Assembly (NCBI GenBank): GCA_944323135.1 | Contig: CALURI010000002.1 | Location: 62,001 to 126,000, forward strand | Length of the DNA: 64,000 nt | Origin: Candidatus Gastranaerophilales bacterium | GTDB taxonomy: Bacteria > Cyanobacteriota > Vampirovibrionia > Gastranaerophilales > Gastranaerophilaceae | Direction of reading: 5' to 3' | In this document: piece by piece, positions 19,486 to 27,138 of the stretch | Numbering within the stretch: position 1 is the first letter of the stretch | Layout of the letters: each line of letters begins with the position of its first letter | Program-made: the position numbers and the translations under genes | The notes under the pieces: model-generated | Told to the model about the DNA's origin: nothing | Database searches by the model: none | What the model saw: the letters and a program-made list of their open reading frames with translations, nothing else

Positions 19486-20487
19486 TTAATACTCGTCATC
19501 TTCCAATCTTGCACGTCTGATTATTTCAGGATCAATACCACGTTTTTCTATTTTGAAAGTTTTGGCAACTGTTTTTTTAGATACAGATTTCTTTTTACGA
19601 CTTGTTCCTGAATTTTCAACTGAAATATCATCTGATGCAAGATTGTTATACCACAATGTCCAACAAATACTTCTTATCGGAAGAGTAAAACCTACAACAA
19701 TAAAAAATACTATTTGTTTTACAACTTCTCGACCGATTATTAAAGGCGTAATTCCAAATTTTTCAAAATATTCAACCGGCAGAGTATAAGCCCAGTTTTC
19801 GAAAATTTTTGAAAATTTTTCGGTTAAATTCAACGCATCAAATATTACCCCTAAACCTGAAGTCAAAAGGCAATATGTAAAAACGGCAAGAAGCGCCATT
19901 AATAAAAAAGTTCTTGCAAATTTTCCCTTGATTAACTGTAAACTTCTTCTGAAATAACCAACAGGGGACAATCCGTTTTCAAACGTAAAGACCTGAAAAA
20001 TCAGAATAAAATATATAAAAAATATAAAACCGATTATCCAAAATATCGGAATTACAGAAATTAACGTAAAAATACTGAATAAAAACCACAAAATAATAAA
20101 TGAAAAAGTTTTCTTTGTAACAACAGAATTATGAGCCCTAAAATCATAAACTCTACCGGTATTCAAATACCCATCAGTCATAGAATTTAAAGCACCATAT
20201 GCTACAAGATAATCCCAAAACGCTTTTGTCCAAATCAACAAACCGGGAATAACACAAAGAATTATACAGATAAGCATTGCAGAAAAATCATTTAACGCAG
20301 GGAATTTAACTGCTAAATCCTGAAAATTTCCGGTATACCAATATGTAACACCAAAAATCATAAATAATCCTACTAATTGTCCCAAAACAGGAAATGCCAT
20401 ATATAAGAAAAATTTATGAATATTTAAAGCAAAAATTTTAATTCCTTCAAAAAATACAGCCCAAACACTTCTATCCTCTTTTGCCAT
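19486..20487 (-). CDS. Polytopic membrane protein, unknown function
   Basis: A 333-residue protein with about six hydrophobic segments and a basic cytosolic tail of about 50 residues (TSRKKKSVSKKTVAKTFKIE, then RRARLEDDEY). The layout resembles DUF4013 or glycerophosphoryl-diester-like membrane domains, but I cannot assign a family. AGGAGA precedes the ATG. It is the first gene of the run leading to the zinc-ribbon gene and rph. Confidence 0.65.
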   Translation of the reverse strand: MAKEDRSVWAVFFEGIKIFALNIHKFFLYMAFPVLGQLVGLFMIFGVTYWYTGNFQDLAVKFPALNDFSAMLICIILCVIPGLLIWTKAFWDYLVAYGALNSMTDGYLNTGRVYDFRAHNSVVTKKTFSFIILWFLFSIFTLISVIPIFWIIGFIFFIYFILIFQVFTFENGLSPVGYFRRSLQLIKGKFARTFLLMALLAVFTYCLLTSGLGVIFDALNLTEKFSKIFENWAYTLPVEYFEKFGITPLIIGREVVKQIVFFIVVGFTLPIRSICWTLWYNNLASDDISVENSGTSRKKKSVSKKTVAKTFKIEKRGIDPEIIRRARLEDDEY

Positions 20488-20541
20488 AACTCTCCTGTTT
20501 TTATATTTAAATATTTATTGTATAATTATTTTATTACAAAT

Positions 20542-21159
20542 ATGGAAAAATACACAAAAGAAGATTATATAAATAATAAAGTTAATTTACATTTACACTC
20601 AACCTTTTCAGACGGACAAGGAAATGTAATCGAAATTTTACATCAGGCAAAGAAACTTGGGTATAAAAAAATTTCGTTTTGCGATCACAATACACTTGAA
20701 GCATACAAGCAAACGGAAATTTTAAAAGATGATATAATTATTTCGGGGATTGAATTTGATGTATGGTGCGGTTATGTTTTTATGCACCTGCTTGCATACG
20801 GAATTGATGTAAATAATGAAGAACTTTTATCATTTTGCGCAAAAGACAAAAAAGAAACAGAACTTGATATTGTAAGAATCTTCGCGAAACGGGATATAAA
20901 AAGACTTATAAAAGCTATACACAACGCAGGCGGAATTGCAGTTTTAGCTCACCCTGCCTGCTGCTGGGCAATAAATCTTGAAAGTTTTGTAAAAAAACTA
21001 ATCTCCTACGGACTTGACGGAATAGAAGTTTACTACCCATACAAACGCCACAGAGGAATAATAAAATTCCACAAAGCATCAACTGTTGAAAAGATTGCAA
21101 ACAAATACAACCTTATAAAAACAGGCGGTACAGATTTACACGGAATAAAATTTGATTAA
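20542..21159 (+). CDS. PHP-domain metal-dependent phosphoesterase
   Basis: A 205-residue PHP-domain hydrolase. NLHLHSTFSDGQGN near residue 12 gives the HxH...SDG metal ligands; CDHN, AHPACC and GGTDLHG supply the remaining His/Asp/Cys ligands. Relatives act on nucleoside or histidinol phosphates or 3',5'-bisphosphates. The ATG at 20542 fits the domain, but there is no ribosome-binding site and TATAAT lies 15 bases upstream, so the mRNA leader would be very short. At 205 residues it is shorter than many relatives. Confidence 0.8.
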   Translation: MEKYTKEDYINNKVNLHLHSTFSDGQGNVIEILHQAKKLGYKKISFCDHNTLEAYKQTEILKDDIIISGIEFDVWCGYVFMHLLAYGIDVNNEELLSFCAKDKKETELDIVRIFAKRDIKRLIKAIHNAGGIAVLAHPACCWAINLESFVKKLISYGLDGIEVYYPYKRHRGIIKFHKASTVEKIANKYNLIKTGGTDLHGIKFD

Positions 21160-21164
21160 AGAAT

Positions 21165-21866
21165 TTACCAAGGATAATCTTTAGGAATTTCCCAATTATT
21201 ATGCATTACCCAAGCGGCACAATAATCTCCCGTACCTTCCTTTGAACAATTTGATTTTATTGTTTCTATTGTCTGAGATTGTCCACTTGCATTTAATTTG
21301 CCTGTAGGTCTGTACATATCTTGGGTTGTATCCAAAACCACCGCAAAACAAAAATAATCTCTTCCAAATTTATTTGGTCTTTTTAAGCCGTTTATATCTA
21401 TATTAATATATATTATTTTTGGGAAAACAGAATCAGCCGCATTTACAGCTGCTCTAACAAAAACCCAAGTTCCATCATTCAAAACAAATCGTGTATATTG
21501 TGCTAATGCAGAAGAAGAATAACTGCCCCCATTTAACTGTGTAAATTCAACTTCACAACCGCCTGAAGTATCAGTTGCACATGTTTTTATAACATTCAAA
21601 TAAGGAATTAAGTACTCATCCGAAAAATCAGAAGAAGCTTGAATATCATTGCTGTCACTATAATCCCATAATTCAAAATCACCATGTTCTGCTTTTGCCA
21701 TTTGTAATGCATTACTAACAGACGTATAAGCTTTTTTCAATTGAGCAACAACTTGCTTTTTTTGATAATTAGCAATTAACGAAGGCATAGTCATTGCTGC
21801 AACAACACCGATTATTCCCAAAGTTATAAGTACTTCTGCTAAAGTAAAACCAAATAATTTTTTCAT
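21165..21866 (-). CDS. Type IV prepilin-like protein with upstream homopolymer-tract leader
   Basis: A 233-residue prepilin-like protein: MKKLFG leader, then FTLAEVLITLGIIGVVAAMT with the peptidase site after Gly6 and Glu5 of the mature helix. The exposed domain carries paired cysteines and IDINGLKRPNKFGRDYFC. The local ATG has no ribosome-binding site. A much stronger start, the ATG at 22000 with AAAGGAG, lies 134 bases upstream, and the intervening sequence is stop-free in the pilin frame but interrupted by a run of ten G on the coding strand. With ten G the upstream start reads 15 codons and stops. With eleven or eight G it fuses in frame and adds 45 residues before MKKLFG. A separate promoter (TTGCAA, 16 bases, TATAAT at 21908-21903) may serve the short form. 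Confidence 0.85.
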   Translation of the reverse strand: MKKLFGFTLAEVLITLGIIGVVAAMTMPSLIANYQKKQVVAQLKKAYTSVSNALQMAKAEHGDFELWDYSDSNDIQASSDFSDEYLIPYLNVIKTCATDTSGGCEVEFTQLNGGSYSSSALAQYTRFVLNDGTWVFVRAAVNAADSVFPKIIYINIDINGLKRPNKFGRDYFCFAVVLDTTQDMYRPTGKLNASGQSQTIETIKSNCSKEGTGDYCAAWVMHNNWEIPKDYPW

Positions 21867-21902
21867 TGTAAAACATTTATATCTGTGATGCAGTACATCA
21901 AC

Positions 21903-21930
21903 ATTATAACAGGTTTTTATTTTTTTGCAA
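21903..21930 (-). promoter_or_regulatory. Internal promoter before the short prepilin start
   Basis: Minus-strand TTGCAA (21930-21925), a 16-base spacer, TATAAT (21908-21903), then about 36 bases to the ATG at 21866. It lies between the homopolymer tract and the pilin body. Confidence 0.5.
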
Positions 21931-21961
21931 CCGCAAATACTATTGTAGGAAGCTAAAAGCG

Positions 21962-21971
21962 CCCCCCCCCC
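21962..21971. repeat. C10/G10 homopolymer tract, candidate contingency locus 1
   Basis: Ten consecutive C on the plus strand (G on the coding strand) in an AT-rich background, inside a potential leader of the prepilin gene. CTAAAA and TTTTAG flank it as short inverted arms. A one-base gain or a two-base loss joins the upstream start to the pilin frame. Confidence 0.8.
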
Positions 21972-21999
21972 GACGTTTTAGATAAAATAAATCTTTTCA

Positions 22000-22038
22000 T
22001 TTCAGCTCCTTTACTCTTATACAAATAAACAAATTATA
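22000..22038 (-). promoter_or_regulatory. Upstream start, ribosome-binding site and -10 for the long prepilin leader
   Basis: TATAAT (22038-22033) with a weak TTTAAA -35, then AAAGGAG five bases before the ATG at 22000. This is the best translation start in the region, although in the present tract length it is out of frame with the pilin. Confidence 0.6.
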
Positions 22039-22068
22039 TCTGTATGATAACATATTTTAAATTTTATA

Positions 22069-23155
22069 TCAACCGTTATTTCTTAAATAAGTTTCAATAA
22101 ACCCGTCTAAGTCACCGTCCATAACGGCATCTACATTAGAAGTTTCATAATTTGTCCTGTGATCTTTAACCATTTTATAAGGATGAAAAACATAAGAACG
22201 AATTTGCGACCCGAAATTTATATCAGCATTCTCTCCCTTTAATTCAGCTAATTTTTTCTCATGTTCAGCCTGACGAATTGCGAGAAGCTTTGCTGCAAGA
22301 ATTTGCATAGCATTTTCTTTATTTTGAAGTTGAGAACGTTCCTGTTGGCATTTTACAACAATTCCTGTCGGTTTATGAAGAATTCTGACCGCCGTCTCAA
22401 CTTTATTTACATTCTGACCGCCTGCACCGCCTGAGCGCATTGTATCAATTTCCAAATCTTCAGGCGGAATTGTAATTGTTTTTTCAAAATCTTCCAATAT
22501 AGGACAAACTTCAACTGATGCAAAACTTGTTTGACGCTTACCATTTGCATTAAACGGAGAAATTCTGACCAATCTGTGAACTCCTTTTTCAGCTTTTGCA
22601 TAACCATAAGCATAGCGTCCCGTTATTTTTATTGTTGCGGATTTTATACCTGCTTCATCACCGTCCAATTTATCTAAAAGCTCAACTTTCCAATCCTTAC
22701 TTTCTGCCCACCTAATATACATTCTCAAAAGCATACTTGCCCAATCCTGAGCATCTGTTCCGCCTGCTCCGGAATTTATTGATAATATTGCATCTGCCTC
22801 GTCATATTCTCCACTTAACATCTGCTTTACTTCAAATTTATCTAACGCAACAGACATTTCATCCAATTGAACTGCCATCTCAGCAATTATACTTTCATCG
22901 CCAATTTCAAATGCAGTTTCAACATCTTCTATTACAGTTTGCCATTTATCTATAAATCCAATATTATCTTTTATTTCTCTAATCTTAACCCCTAATTCTG
23001 AGGCTTTTTTTTGATTAGCCCAAACTTCAGGGCTTTGCATCTCAGCTTCTAATTTGCTTAAATCATTTACTAACGAAGCCTTGTCAAAGACACTCCTTTA
23101 TTTTTTCAAATCTCGCTTTTAACCCGCCAAAACGTTGTTTTATATCTATATCCAT
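22069..23155 (-). CDS. prfB: Peptide chain release factor 2 with programmed +1 frameshift
   Basis: Release factor 2, which recognises UGA and UAA. The gene starts at the ATG at 23155 ([20 protein letters not shown]). After 23 codons it meets an in-frame TGA at 23086-23084 inside CTTTGAC, preceded three bases earlier by AGGAG, the classic autoregulatory +1 shift site. Reading resumes in the +1 frame as [20 protein letters not shown] and continues to 22069. The peptide-release motif GGQ lies in [12 protein letters not shown], with the SPF codon-recognition motif in [11 protein letters not shown]. The shift is a conserved control, not a mutation: low RF2 lets ribosomes pause and slip. Confidence 0.96.
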
Positions 23156-23234
23156 AAAACAATTTTACTATAAAAAAATATTGTTGCAATCAATTGTATA
23201 ACTGCTATAATAAGAAAAATACTAGGAGACAAAA

Positions 23235-24017
23235 ATGAGCGGATTAATTGATAGTTATAAAAAAGTTTATGAAAATAAAAATAATCATATATGGCTTTTC
23301 ATTATATCTGTTATATGGACAATTATGTCAAGCTATATTGACATAAAGCGAGGAAATGCTTTCACTCTAAAACAAAATCCTATTGATATTATTTTCAATA
23401 TTATTATAGGTGCATATAGCTTACAATTTCTTTATAATGCCATGAACAATATCAACAACGGCGTATTACCTAAATTCAAAGAAATTCAACCTAAAGCTTT
23501 TTGGGGGGTAATAAAATTAAATGTTATATGGGGAATTTATGCTTTAATAGCGCTTTTTATCCCTATAATAATTTATATTGCAACTCATATACTATCTTTG
23601 GCATTTTTAGCGACTCTCCCTATAATATTTTTTGCCATTTTTGTATACTATATATTTCTTGCTTATGCTGAAAATTTCAATTCAAAAGGTCTTTTAAATA
23701 TTTTATGGTTATTTAAGTTTGTAAAACCTGCTTTCAAAAGTCTATACAAAAAATTAATCATTTTTATTTTAATAACAGTAGCAGTCGCTGTAATATATAT
23801 ACTTATTTACACAATTGCAGGGCTTATCGGAATTGATACAATAGGATATATTGCTGATGATTTTTATTATATGGATATTATAATGAATGCAATTGCAGGG
23901 TATTTTATAATTGTTACTTGGTACTTTGCATTTCCATATTCATTAATAAACTCTTATTACAGAGATATCAAACCAATTTTAAGAAAGGACGATACTAATA
24001 ATGGCGAAAATGCGTGA
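23235..24017 (+). CDS. Polytopic membrane protein, first of a pair
   Basis: A 260-residue protein with about six strongly hydrophobic segments and no catalytic motif that I can name. It ends in a charged tail (RKDDTNNGENA). AGGAGA precedes the ATG. Its 3' end overlaps the start of the next membrane protein by 17 bases in another frame, indicating coupled expression and probably a complex. The size and layout recall DUF4013-type proteins, though this is weak. Confidence 0.6.
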   Translation: MSGLIDSYKKVYENKNNHIWLFIISVIWTIMSSYIDIKRGNAFTLKQNPIDIIFNIIIGAYSLQFLYNAMNNINNGVLPKFKEIQPKAFWGVIKLNVIWGIYALIALFIPIIIYIATHILSLAFLATLPIIFFAIFVYYIFLAYAENFNSKGLLNILWLFKFVKPAFKSLYKKLIIFILITVAVAVIYILIYTIAGLIGIDTIGYIADDFYYMDIIMNAIAGYFIIVTWYFAFPYSLINSYYRDIKPILRKDDTNNGENA

Positions 24018-24747
24018 AGCATTGGCTTGTTTATATAAAGGTGAAAATGCTCTGCCAAGGCAAATATGCCTATTTTCTATATGCGGAGTTGCAGGATTAA
24101 TTAACGGATATATGTCGTTAGTTGAACAGTATTATAATGATGCAAATATTTATTTGAAAATCGGACTTGCAGTATTAATCATTTTGTTTAGCTTCTTCAT
24201 AGTCGGATTTGAAACAGAATTCTTACACACAAGAAAAATCCCTGACTCCGATATGAATATATTTAAAATTGCTGCAAAAAAAATACCTTTTATTATATTT
24301 TTAATATGTATACCATTGTATATGATAAGTATATTTTCAAAATATCAATATTTAGCATTTTGCATTGAAACATTATTAGCTATCCCTTTAACTATGATGC
24401 AGGCAGGTTTTTCATATAATTTTGAAAATGCTGATGCTTTTAAACTATTTCATAAATTCAACGTAAAAGATTATTTTATGTTGCTAATTAAGAGATTATG
24501 GGTTGTAATAGCAGCTTATGCAATTACTCTATTTGCAGTTTTTGTTATATTTTTTATAACTGGATTAACTATTGCGCTATTCTTCAAAGGAGATATAAAT
24601 TCAATAACACTTGCACTCTCTGCTCAACAAACTCAATTGGCAAAATTGTCAAATTATATTACCGCAATATTACTTATCTATACTTTGGCAATAGGCATAT
24701 TAGTGTGGGATTATGAACTAATCAAAACTTATGAAGAAAAAGTATAA
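24001..24747 (+). CDS. Polytopic membrane protein, second of a pair
   Basis: A 248-residue protein with about five or six transmembrane segments, with a short cytosolic N-terminus (MAKMREALACLYKGENALPR). AAAGGA lies inside the end of the preceding gene. The pair share general layout: long hydrophobic helices, central amphipathic loops and no large soluble domain. They are plausible subunits of one inner-membrane complex. I do not recognise either. It is followed by the convergent phosphatase gene after 10 bases. Confidence 0.6.
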   Translation: MAKMREALACLYKGENALPRQICLFSICGVAGLINGYMSLVEQYYNDANIYLKIGLAVLIILFSFFIVGFETEFLHTRKIPDSDMNIFKIAAKKIPFIIFLICIPLYMISIFSKYQYLAFCIETLLAIPLTMMQAGFSYNFENADAFKLFHKFNVKDYFMLLIKRLWVVIAAYAITLFAVFVIFFITGLTIALFFKGDINSITLALSAQQTQLAKLSNYITAILLIYTLAIGILVWDYELIKTYEEKV

Positions 24748-24757
24748 TTAAATTTAT

Positions 24758-26302
24758 CTATCCGACAATTTGAATTCGTCCGTCATCTTTTATATCAACA
24801 GGTTTCGAAGTTTTGTGCATATAATCCTCTATACATTTGCAAACATCAAAATCGTATATTTTTATATCATTACCGGTCTTTTTGAGCATTGTAAAACCGT
24901 CATGACCTGCTGCATAATAATCGGTTAAAGCTGTTTTATAAATTTTATCAGTTCGTGGATTATTTATATCAATAGGAGATTCTTTTCCATCTTTTTCAAC
25001 AAAAGAAACACTTTTTAATTCGCCGTCTTTACCGACTTTATATTTTAAACCAGAAACATATACAAGTCCGGGTTTGTTATTTGTATTAACTAAAGATTTC
25101 GATGCAATTTTTAAAGCATCAACAATATCTTTTTCAGTATAATTTACTACAGCCATTTTATTTTTAAATGGAGATATATCTTCTAACCACCTTGTATCAA
25201 GTTTTCCCGGTTCAAAGAATCCTCTCATAGTTGCAGATCCAAATAAAGCAATATCAGTACCCAATTCCTCTTTCATACAATCACATAAGAAATAACCATG
25301 CCCGCTTGGTTCTATTGAAACATTTTGCGGAACCGGTGATACTGAATTTATAACCCCGACAACTTTAGGTTTCCCTAAAATATTTTCAAAAATATGTTTA
25401 ACAACAGGATTACGTTTAAAACCTCTTGTACTTGTTACATTATTTTGTGCCTTTGTTATAACTCCATTTTTATTCCATTCAACATTTAATACACCAAAAT
25501 AATTCCCGTCCCGTCCTGCTTGAGTAATTACAACAGGCTCGCCTGATTTTGAATTATATAAATTAATATTAGGTTTAATATCTTTTACAAGATTATGGGA
25601 ATGTCCACCTAAAATAATATCAATACCTTCAGTTTCCCGTGCGATTTTTTGATCATAACCAAAACCTACATGGGATAGTAATATAATTCTGTCAACTCCC
25701 TGTTTTTTCAAATTATTAACTTCTGTCTGAACATCCTGGATTGTCTTTTCAATCCCGTCAATCTTAAGCTCTTCAAATATTTTCCCATACTTTAATCTTG
25801 AAAATAAATCAACAGGAGAAGCACCGATAATCCCGTATTTGTTGCCGTTAATTTCCTGAATATAAGACTTTTGAACTTTTTGATAAAGCGGATTATCAGG
25901 CTTAATATTTATATTACAAGCAAGCATTTTATAGCCCATAAGAGGAATAAGCTCTGCAATATGTTCAGGAGTATCGTACTCATGATTTCCCATAGCTGAA
26001 GCCATTATACCCATAATATTTTGAGCTTCCACCATAACTTGGTTTGCTGGTATAGGTTCTCCAAGTTGAATATCTCCGGATGAAAGCTTCAATTTATCAG
26101 TCGGAGCAGATGGAACAAAATGATCAAAAGCATTCGATGCAGTAACCGTTCTTTCCATGTTTATCGATTTGCCGTGAAAATCATTAATATAAAAGATGCT
26201 TGTCCTATCAGGCTTTTTAGGTTCTGTTTTACCGTCCGGCGTTCTTTTTAAAAGCGCCTGATTTAGTAAATTAGAAGTTGAAACAGTTATGGGCGTTATC
26301 AT
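24758..26302 (-). CDS. UshA/5'-nucleotidase-like metallophosphatase, no signal peptide
   Basis: A 514-residue two-domain enzyme. The N-terminal calcineurin-like domain has INDFHGKS (metal 1), LSSGDIQLGEP, MGNHEYD, ILLSHVGFGYD and LGGHSHN. The C-terminal 5'-nucleotidase domain has SVSPVPQNV..., SATMRGFFEPG and YYAAGHDGFTML. Relatives hydrolyse 5'-nucleotides, UDP-sugars or cyclic nucleotides. Most are exported, whereas here the first 35 residues are polar (MITPITVSTSNLLNQALLKR) with no hydrophobic core, so the protein is cytosolic or uses another route. AAGGGA lies about 12 bases before the ATG. Confidence 0.85.
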   Translation of the reverse strand: MITPITVSTSNLLNQALLKRTPDGKTEPKKPDRTSIFYINDFHGKSINMERTVTASNAFDHFVPSAPTDKLKLSSGDIQLGEPIPANQVMVEAQNIMGIMASAMGNHEYDTPEHIAELIPLMGYKMLACNINIKPDNPLYQKVQKSYIQEINGNKYGIIGASPVDLFSRLKYGKIFEELKIDGIEKTIQDVQTEVNNLKKQGVDRIILLSHVGFGYDQKIARETEGIDIILGGHSHNLVKDIKPNINLYNSKSGEPVVITQAGRDGNYFGVLNVEWNKNGVITKAQNNVTSTRGFKRNPVVKHIFENILGKPKVVGVINSVSPVPQNVSIEPSGHGYFLCDCMKEELGTDIALFGSATMRGFFEPGKLDTRWLEDISPFKNKMAVVNYTEKDIVDALKIASKSLVNTNNKPGLVYVSGLKYKVGKDGELKSVSFVEKDGKESPIDINNPRTDKIYKTALTDYYAAGHDGFTMLKKTGNDIKIYDFDVCKCIEDYMHKTSKPVDIKDDGRIQIVG

Positions 26303-26377
26303 CTGGTCTAATTCCCTTTAGTATGAAACACCCTAAATAATTTTTTTTGCTACAAAAAAAGAAAAGGTTTACAAAAG

Positions 26378-26617
26378 TTATAATTCAAACTCCATTTTTT
26401 GAACTTCCCACTCCATTGAAAGCTCTTTTACTAAAAGCTCTACATCTCCGCTTGCCTCCAATAAAATAACCCCACGATTGAGACAAACAATATCTTTTGA
26501 CGGGTGCAAACCTAATCTTGTTCTTATTTGACAACCGAATTTTGATATAATTTTTTGAAATTCAACAGAAGCTTCAAGCCTGTTATCAAGACATATACCA
26601 ATAATAGTTACATTCAT
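26378..26617 (-). CDS. Small ACT-like ligand-binding protein (TM1266/NikR-like)
   Basis: A 79-residue protein whose whole length fits one beta-alpha-beta ACT-like domain: VTIIGICLDNRLEASVEFQK, IRTRLGLHPSKDIVC, RGVILLEASGDVEL. It resembles the small regulators annotated with iron-only hydrogenase systems (TM1266-like), but no hydrogenase gene is nearby. A near-perfect AGGAGGGAG precedes the ATG. Confidence 0.65.
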   Translation of the reverse strand: MNVTIIGICLDNRLEASVEFQKIISKFGCQIRTRLGLHPSKDIVCLNRGVILLEASGDVELLVKELSMEWEVQKMEFEL

Positions 26618-26663
26618 TTCTCCCTCCTTTTATGTACCAAACTTAAAAAAAATAACAAAAAAA

Positions 26664-26683
26664 TAACACCCGCAATTGGGTGC
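26664..26683 (-). terminator. Short intrinsic terminator
   Basis: CACCC (26667-26671) and GGGTG (26678-26682) form a short stem that, read on the minus strand, is followed by a long T-rich run. It lies after the 103-residue orphan gene. Confidence 0.5.
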
Positions 26684-26715
26684 TACCTTTTATTAATTGT
26701 GATGAGTATTAATTT

Positions 26716-27027
26716 TTATTTTTCCAGCTCATCCATAGCTTGAAGCTGTTTTTTCTTGTAATTATGGATTACCGCATCTACAAGAAGCTCATAAGATTTC
26801 ATATTCTCAATATTTGGGAATTCCTCTTTGAGCTGTTCTCTGACCATTGCTTCCAGCTTACGTTCGTCAGAACTTGATTTTAATTCGTCAACTCCGCTTA
26901 TCATACTGATATAATCCGGCGATTTTTTATTGGCATTAAGGTTCATAAAATTCAACCAACGTAATTTCGGGCTGATTTGCTTCCCTAATGTTTTTACTAT
27001 CTTGAGATTCTTTAATCTGTCTAACAT
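26716..27027 (-). CDS. Small orphan protein, 103 residues
   Basis: An unrecognised cytosolic, mostly helical protein: a basic N-terminal helix (MLDRLKNLKIVKTLGKQI) and an acidic/basic helical C-terminus (ERKLEAMVREQLKEEFPNIE). TAGGAG precedes the ATG and a short terminator follows, so it is probably its own transcript. There is no signal peptide or obvious motif. Confidence 0.6.
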   Translation of the reverse strand: MLDRLKNLKIVKTLGKQISPKLRWLNFMNLNANKKSPDYISMISGVDELKSSSDERKLEAMVREQLKEEFPNIENMKSYELLVDAVIHNYKKKQLQAMDELEK

Positions 27028-27138
27028 AAGTTGACTCCTACCATTTATTGCTAAATTTTTAATTTAACCTTCTTTGTACTATTTTAAAGTATCCTGAAAA
27101 AAATAATTTACTTTTTTACAATGATTGTTTACAAATCT

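Noticed and set aside
22069-23155. prfB as a frameshifted pseudogene
   Set aside because: The TGA lies in the conserved CTTTGAC site with an upstream AGGAG, which is the normal regulatory arrangement.
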